NCBI GenBank assembly: GCA_002450155.1
Contig: DJYO01000013.1
Span: 124,001-188,000 of the forward strand
Direction of reading: 5' to 3'
Origin: Mageeibacillus sp. UBA6976
GTDB taxonomy: Bacteria; Bacillota; Clostridia; Saccharofermentanales; Saccharofermentanaceae
Length of the DNA: 64,000 nucleotides
Position numbers and translations under genes: made by a program. Within the stretch, counting starts at the first letter, position 1; the number at the start of each line of letters is the position of its first letter. This document shows positions 61,457-64,000 of this stretch, one piece after another. The notes beneath the pieces are model-generated. The model ran no database searches. It was given only the letters and a program-made list of their open reading frames with translations, and had not been told where the DNA came from.

Positions 61457-61663
61457 ATGAAGAAGATCACAAAGTCACGTAAGGGGTTTACACTGGTAGA
61501 GATGGTTCTCGTAATCGCGATCATCGTCATACTTGCCGCTGTATTAGTCCTCGGTATAGGTACATATCTTAATAAGGCCAAGGTCGCTGCATTCTCTTTG
61601 GAAAGCCATAATGCATCTGTCGAGGCAGTTACTTCTGAGATCGAGAAATACATCAACGAGTAA
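61457..61663 (+). CDS. Orphan prepilin-like small protein
   Basis: 68-aa protein with a type IV prepilin N-terminus: basic leader MKKITKSRKG, then FTLVEMVLVIAIIVILAAVLVLG with the conserved Glu at +5. The mature part is only ~58 residues, much shorter than normal pilins or pseudopilins (ComGC is about 100). No pilus assembly gene is in the window, so a prepilin peptidase would act from elsewhere. AGGAGGC is well placed before the ATG. -35 TTGAAG and -10 TATAAA lie upstream. Confidence 0.8.
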   Translation: MKKITKSRKGFTLVEMVLVIAIIVILAAVLVLGIGTYLNKAKVAAFSLESHNASVEAVTSEIEKYINE

Positions 61664-61670
61664 TAAAAAA

Positions 61671-61690
61671 CCGTTCCCTTTAAGGAACGG
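61671..61690 (-). terminator. Minus-strand intrinsic terminator at the 3' end of the pilin-like gene
   Basis: CCGTTCC, loop TTAAAG (minus strand), GGAACGG, followed on the minus strand by TTTTTTATTA. On the plus strand no U tract follows, so its natural direction is antisense to the pilin-like gene. Confidence 0.75.
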
Positions 61691-61693
61691 TGA

Positions 61694-61905
61694 TTCAACA
61701 ACAACTATAAAACTTGGGCAAGTTTTGAAATGTAACAAAAGCGGCAAATAAACTGCTTTGTTCTATATGCTTATCTTAAACCAAGTAAGGATTTAAACAA
61801 CAATTTGCCAGTTAGTAAGATACACCAAAAAAAATGAGGGCTTTTATGCCTTTATAGACAGATTATCAATCTATCGTGACAATTTGCTAAAGACCCTACA
61901 AAAAG
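61694..61905. other. Gene-free structured AT-rich region between pilin-like gene and glgP
   Basis: No ORF supported. Minus strand reads hairpins AACAAAGC/GCTTTTGTT, AAAACTT/AAGTTTT (61709-61726), then the terminator at 61671-61690: a candidate antisense or intergenic RNA, but no convincing promoter. Plus strand could be a long 3' UTR ending at the strong terminator 61909-61942. Confidence 0.4.
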
Positions 61906-61908
61906 TTA

Positions 61909-61942
61909 AAACCCGCTTTGGTCAATCTGACAAAGCGGGTTT
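61909..61942. terminator. Bidirectional intrinsic terminator between pilin-like gene and glgP
   Basis: AAACCCGCTTTG, ten-base loop, CAAAGCGGGTTT: a perfect 12-bp stem with TTTTGTTTG on the plus side and TTTAACTTTTTG on the minus side. Serves glgP on the minus strand, 30 bases after its stop. Confidence 0.85.
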
Positions 61943-61972
61943 TTGTTTGATTTGCAAACTAAATTCTTAACT

Positions 61973-64000
61973 TCAGATCTTCTTCGCCTCGATCTTCCAG
62001 ATCTCTTCTGCGTATTCTCTGATAGTTCTGTCGGATGAGAATTTGCCGGAATTGCAGATGTTTACCCAGCACATTCTTGCCCACTTGAGCTCATCCTTGT
62101 AATCCATGTACATTCTGTCACGGGTCTTGCGGTAATCGTCAAAGTCACCAAGAACATAGTACGGATCGCCGGGCTGCCAGTTGGAGCCGTAGATAAGTCC
62201 GTTGAACAGGTCGTTGAACATTCCGGAACCCTCATCGTTGAATGAGCCGTCAACCAGTCTGTCAAGGCACTTCTTAAGACCGGGGATATTCTCGTACTGC
62301 CACTTGGGATTGTAGTAAGCCTTTGTGTTAGCCATATCCTGAGCTCTGCAGCCGAAGATGTAAACATTATCGTCGCCTACACACTCTGCGATCTCAACAT
62401 TAGCACCGTCCAGTGTTCCGAGAGTAACAGCACCGTTCATCATGAACTTCATGTTACCTGTACCCGAAGCCTCGAGACCTGCTGTGGAGATCTGCTCAGA
62501 TACATCTGCTGCAGGGAACATCTTCTCACCAACGGATACATTGTAATTCTCAACAAATACGACCTTAAGTCTGCCTTCCATATCAGGATCGGAATCGATG
62601 AGCCTTGCGATCTCGTTGATGAATTTGATAATGGCCTTCGCACGGAAATATCCCGGAGCTGCCTTTGCAGCAAAGAGGATAGTGATAGGCGGAAGCTCGA
62701 GCTTGGGATTTTCCTTGATCCTGTCGTAGAGATTAAGTGCATAAAGAGCATTGAGGAGCTGTCTCTTATATTCGTGAAGTCTCTTGATCTGAACATCGAA
62801 GCAGGAATCAGGATTAAGCTTGATACCCTTTGTCTTCTCCAGATAGTCAGAGAGAGCAACCTTGTTATTACGTTTGATGGCAATAAATCTCTTCATTACC
62901 TCGTCATCATCCTTGTACTTCTCGATCTTCTTGAGACGGTCAAGGTCTGTAACCCACTTATCGTTGCCCAGGAGCTCAGTGATAAGAGCAGCAAGCTCGG
63001 GATCACAGGATCTGAGCCATCTTCTGGGTGTAACACCGTTTGTCTTGTTGGAGAACTTCTCAGGGTAGATGTTATACCAATCCTTGAGGGTGTCGTTCTT
63101 AAGGATCTCAGTGTGGAGAGCTGCAACGCCGTTTACAGAGTGAGAACCGTAGATAGCGAGCCAAGCCATGTGGATCTTGCCGTCACCCAGAGGCGAGAGC
63201 TTGTCTATCAGCTCTGAATAAAGGCCTGCTTCGTACATCTGTGCACGGAACTGGTTGTTGATGCCCTCGATGATCTCATAGATCCTGGGGAAGAGGAAAC
63301 GGAAGATGGAGATATCCCACTTCTCTAATGCCTCTGCCATAATGGTGTGGTTGGTGTATGCGAATGTCTCCTTAACGATTTCCCAGGCATCTACCCAATC
63401 TATGCCGTTCTCATCGACCAGGAGTCTCATAAGCTCGGGGATAGCTACTACAGGGTGTGTATCGTTAAGCTGGATAGTATTGTACTTAGCAAAATCGTGG
63501 AGATCGTCACCATGATACTTCTTATATCTGTAGATGATGTCCTGAAGTGATGCAGATACGAAGAAGTACTGCTGTCTTACACGGAGGACCTTACCGTCAT
63601 AAGATGTATCGTTCGGATAGAGGACTCTCCAGATGTCCTGTACTCTGTTGCGTTCTATGACAGCATCGTCAAATCTCTGTGAATTGAAGAGGTTGAAGTC
63701 GAATTCCTGAGCAGGCTCAGCCTTCCAGAGTCTTAAGAGGTTAACGTTCTTAGTACCGTAACCTGTGATCGGGAGATCGCAGGGAATTGCCCATACATCG
63801 ATATCCTGATAGTGAACCTTGACCTTACGGTCGTATCTTGCAACGATGAACGGATAGCCGTGTTCCATCCATGAATCAGGATACTCGTGCTGGAAACCAT
63901 TCTCGATTGCCTGTCTGAAGAGACCATATCTGTAGAGGATTCCGTAACCTGTCACAGGATAGTTCTGTGTAGCACAGGAATCGAGGAAGCAAGCTGCAAG
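61973..64000 (-). CDS. glgP: Glycogen/starch phosphorylase, C-terminal part, cut by window edge
   Basis: GlgP releases glucose-1-phosphate from glycogen or maltodextrin using phosphate and pyridoxal phosphate. About 675 residues are visible and the frame is open through the right edge (LAACFLDSCATQNYP continues upstream), so the N-terminus lies beyond. Motifs: IQLNDTHPVVAIPELMR, KRLHEYKRQLLNAL, and the PLP-lysine segment SGTGNMKFMMNGAVTLGTLDGANVE. Confidence 0.96.
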   Translation of the reverse strand, partial: LAACFLDSCATQNYPVTGYGILYRYGLFRQAIENGFQHEYPDSWMEHGYPFIVARYDRKVKVHYQDIDVWAIPCDLPITGYGTKNVNLLRLWKAEPAQEFDFNLFNSQRFDDAVIERNRVQDIWRVLYPNDTSYDGKVLRVRQQYFFVSASLQDIIYRYKKYHGDDLHDFAKYNTIQLNDTHPVVAIPELMRLLVDENGIDWVDAWEIVKETFAYTNHTIMAEALEKWDISIFRFLFPRIYEIIEGINNQFRAQMYEAGLYSELIDKLSPLGDGKIHMAWLAIYGSHSVNGVAALHTEILKNDTLKDWYNIYPEKFSNKTNGVTPRRWLRSCDPELAALITELLGNDKWVTDLDRLKKIEKYKDDDEVMKRFIAIKRNNKVALSDYLEKTKGIKLNPDSCFDVQIKRLHEYKRQLLNALYALNLYDRIKENPKLELPPITILFAAKAAPGYFRAKAIIKFINEIARLIDSDPDMEGRLKVVFVENYNVSVGEKMFPAADVSEQISTAGLEASGTGNMKFMMNGAVTLGTLDGANVEIAECVGDDNVYIFGCRAQDMANTKAYYNPKWQYENIPGLKKCLDRLVDGSFNDEGSGMFNDLFNGLIYGSNWQPGDPYYVLGDFDDYRKTRDRMYMDYKDELKWARMCWVNICNSGKFSSDRTIREYAEEIWKIEAKKI

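Overview
The window reads as a chromosome segment of a moderate-GC Gram-positive of the class Clostridia (Firmicutes/Bacillota). The evidence is the gene order (a division and cell-wall cluster led by mraZ, a rimP-nusA-ylxR-ylxQ-infB-rbfA operon, ribF/truB/nrnA), strong AGGAGG-type ribosome binding sites, a SpoVD/FtsI-type PBP with PASTA domains, a DNPR-motif (meso-DAP) MurE, and CsoR-type copper control. Genus cannot be fixed from sequence alone. I see no prophage, insertion sequence, CRISPR array or conjugative element.

Layout. 1-7.75 kb (minus strand): coaD (cut by the left edge), rsmD, recG, nth, a sensor kinase/OmpR-type regulator pair, nrdR and ftsZ, driven by a promoter in front of ftsZ. 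8-19.1 kb (minus): mraZ-rsmH-ftsL-ftsI-murE-murF-ftsW-murG-ftsQ, with mraY, murD and ftsA missing from their usual places. 19.1-19.55 kb: a gene-poor gap with the mraZ promoter, a remnant reading frame, twin nested-palindrome arrays and a large terminator hairpin. 19.55-32.3 kb (minus): one long compact run from rimP through nusA, infB, truB, ribF, lgt and rodA to a GH32-PfkB fusion enzyme; an intrinsic terminator lies in the rimP leader.

32.4-47.9 kb has mixed strands: a small P-loop protein, mscL, tRNA-Thr, a lipoprotein, a methyltransferase, an orphan PTS-type EIIC, a BtuFCD-like ABC importer (minus) back to back with metF, a stand-alone MetH-reactivation protein and metH (plus), an EamA transporter, a GH94-like phosphorylase and two small conserved-type proteins. 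The importer beside cobalamin-dependent methionine synthase suggests a B12/one-carbon module. 48-55.8 kb (minus): MATE exporter, ArsR-like regulator plus YhbD-like protein, a membrane protein with an Ala/Lys-rich tail, a polysaccharide deacetylase with wall-binding repeats, then csoR-copA under a promoter overlapped by CsoR-type palindromes; copA carries an in-frame copZ with its own ribosome binding site.

55.8-64 kb: tRNA-Val, an AT-richer HNH-like hypothetical gene, a four-gene membrane/regulator cluster (DUF2975, XRE, DUF4173, small membrane protein), a zinc-ribbon membrane protein, an orphan pilin-like mini-gene flanked by structured RNA candidates, and glycogen phosphorylase (cut by the right edge).

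Best leads: the GH32-fructokinase fusion, the nested copZ, the twin palindromic arrays with the gene remnant before mraZ, the rimP leader terminator, and the candidate small RNAs on either side of the pilin-like gene.
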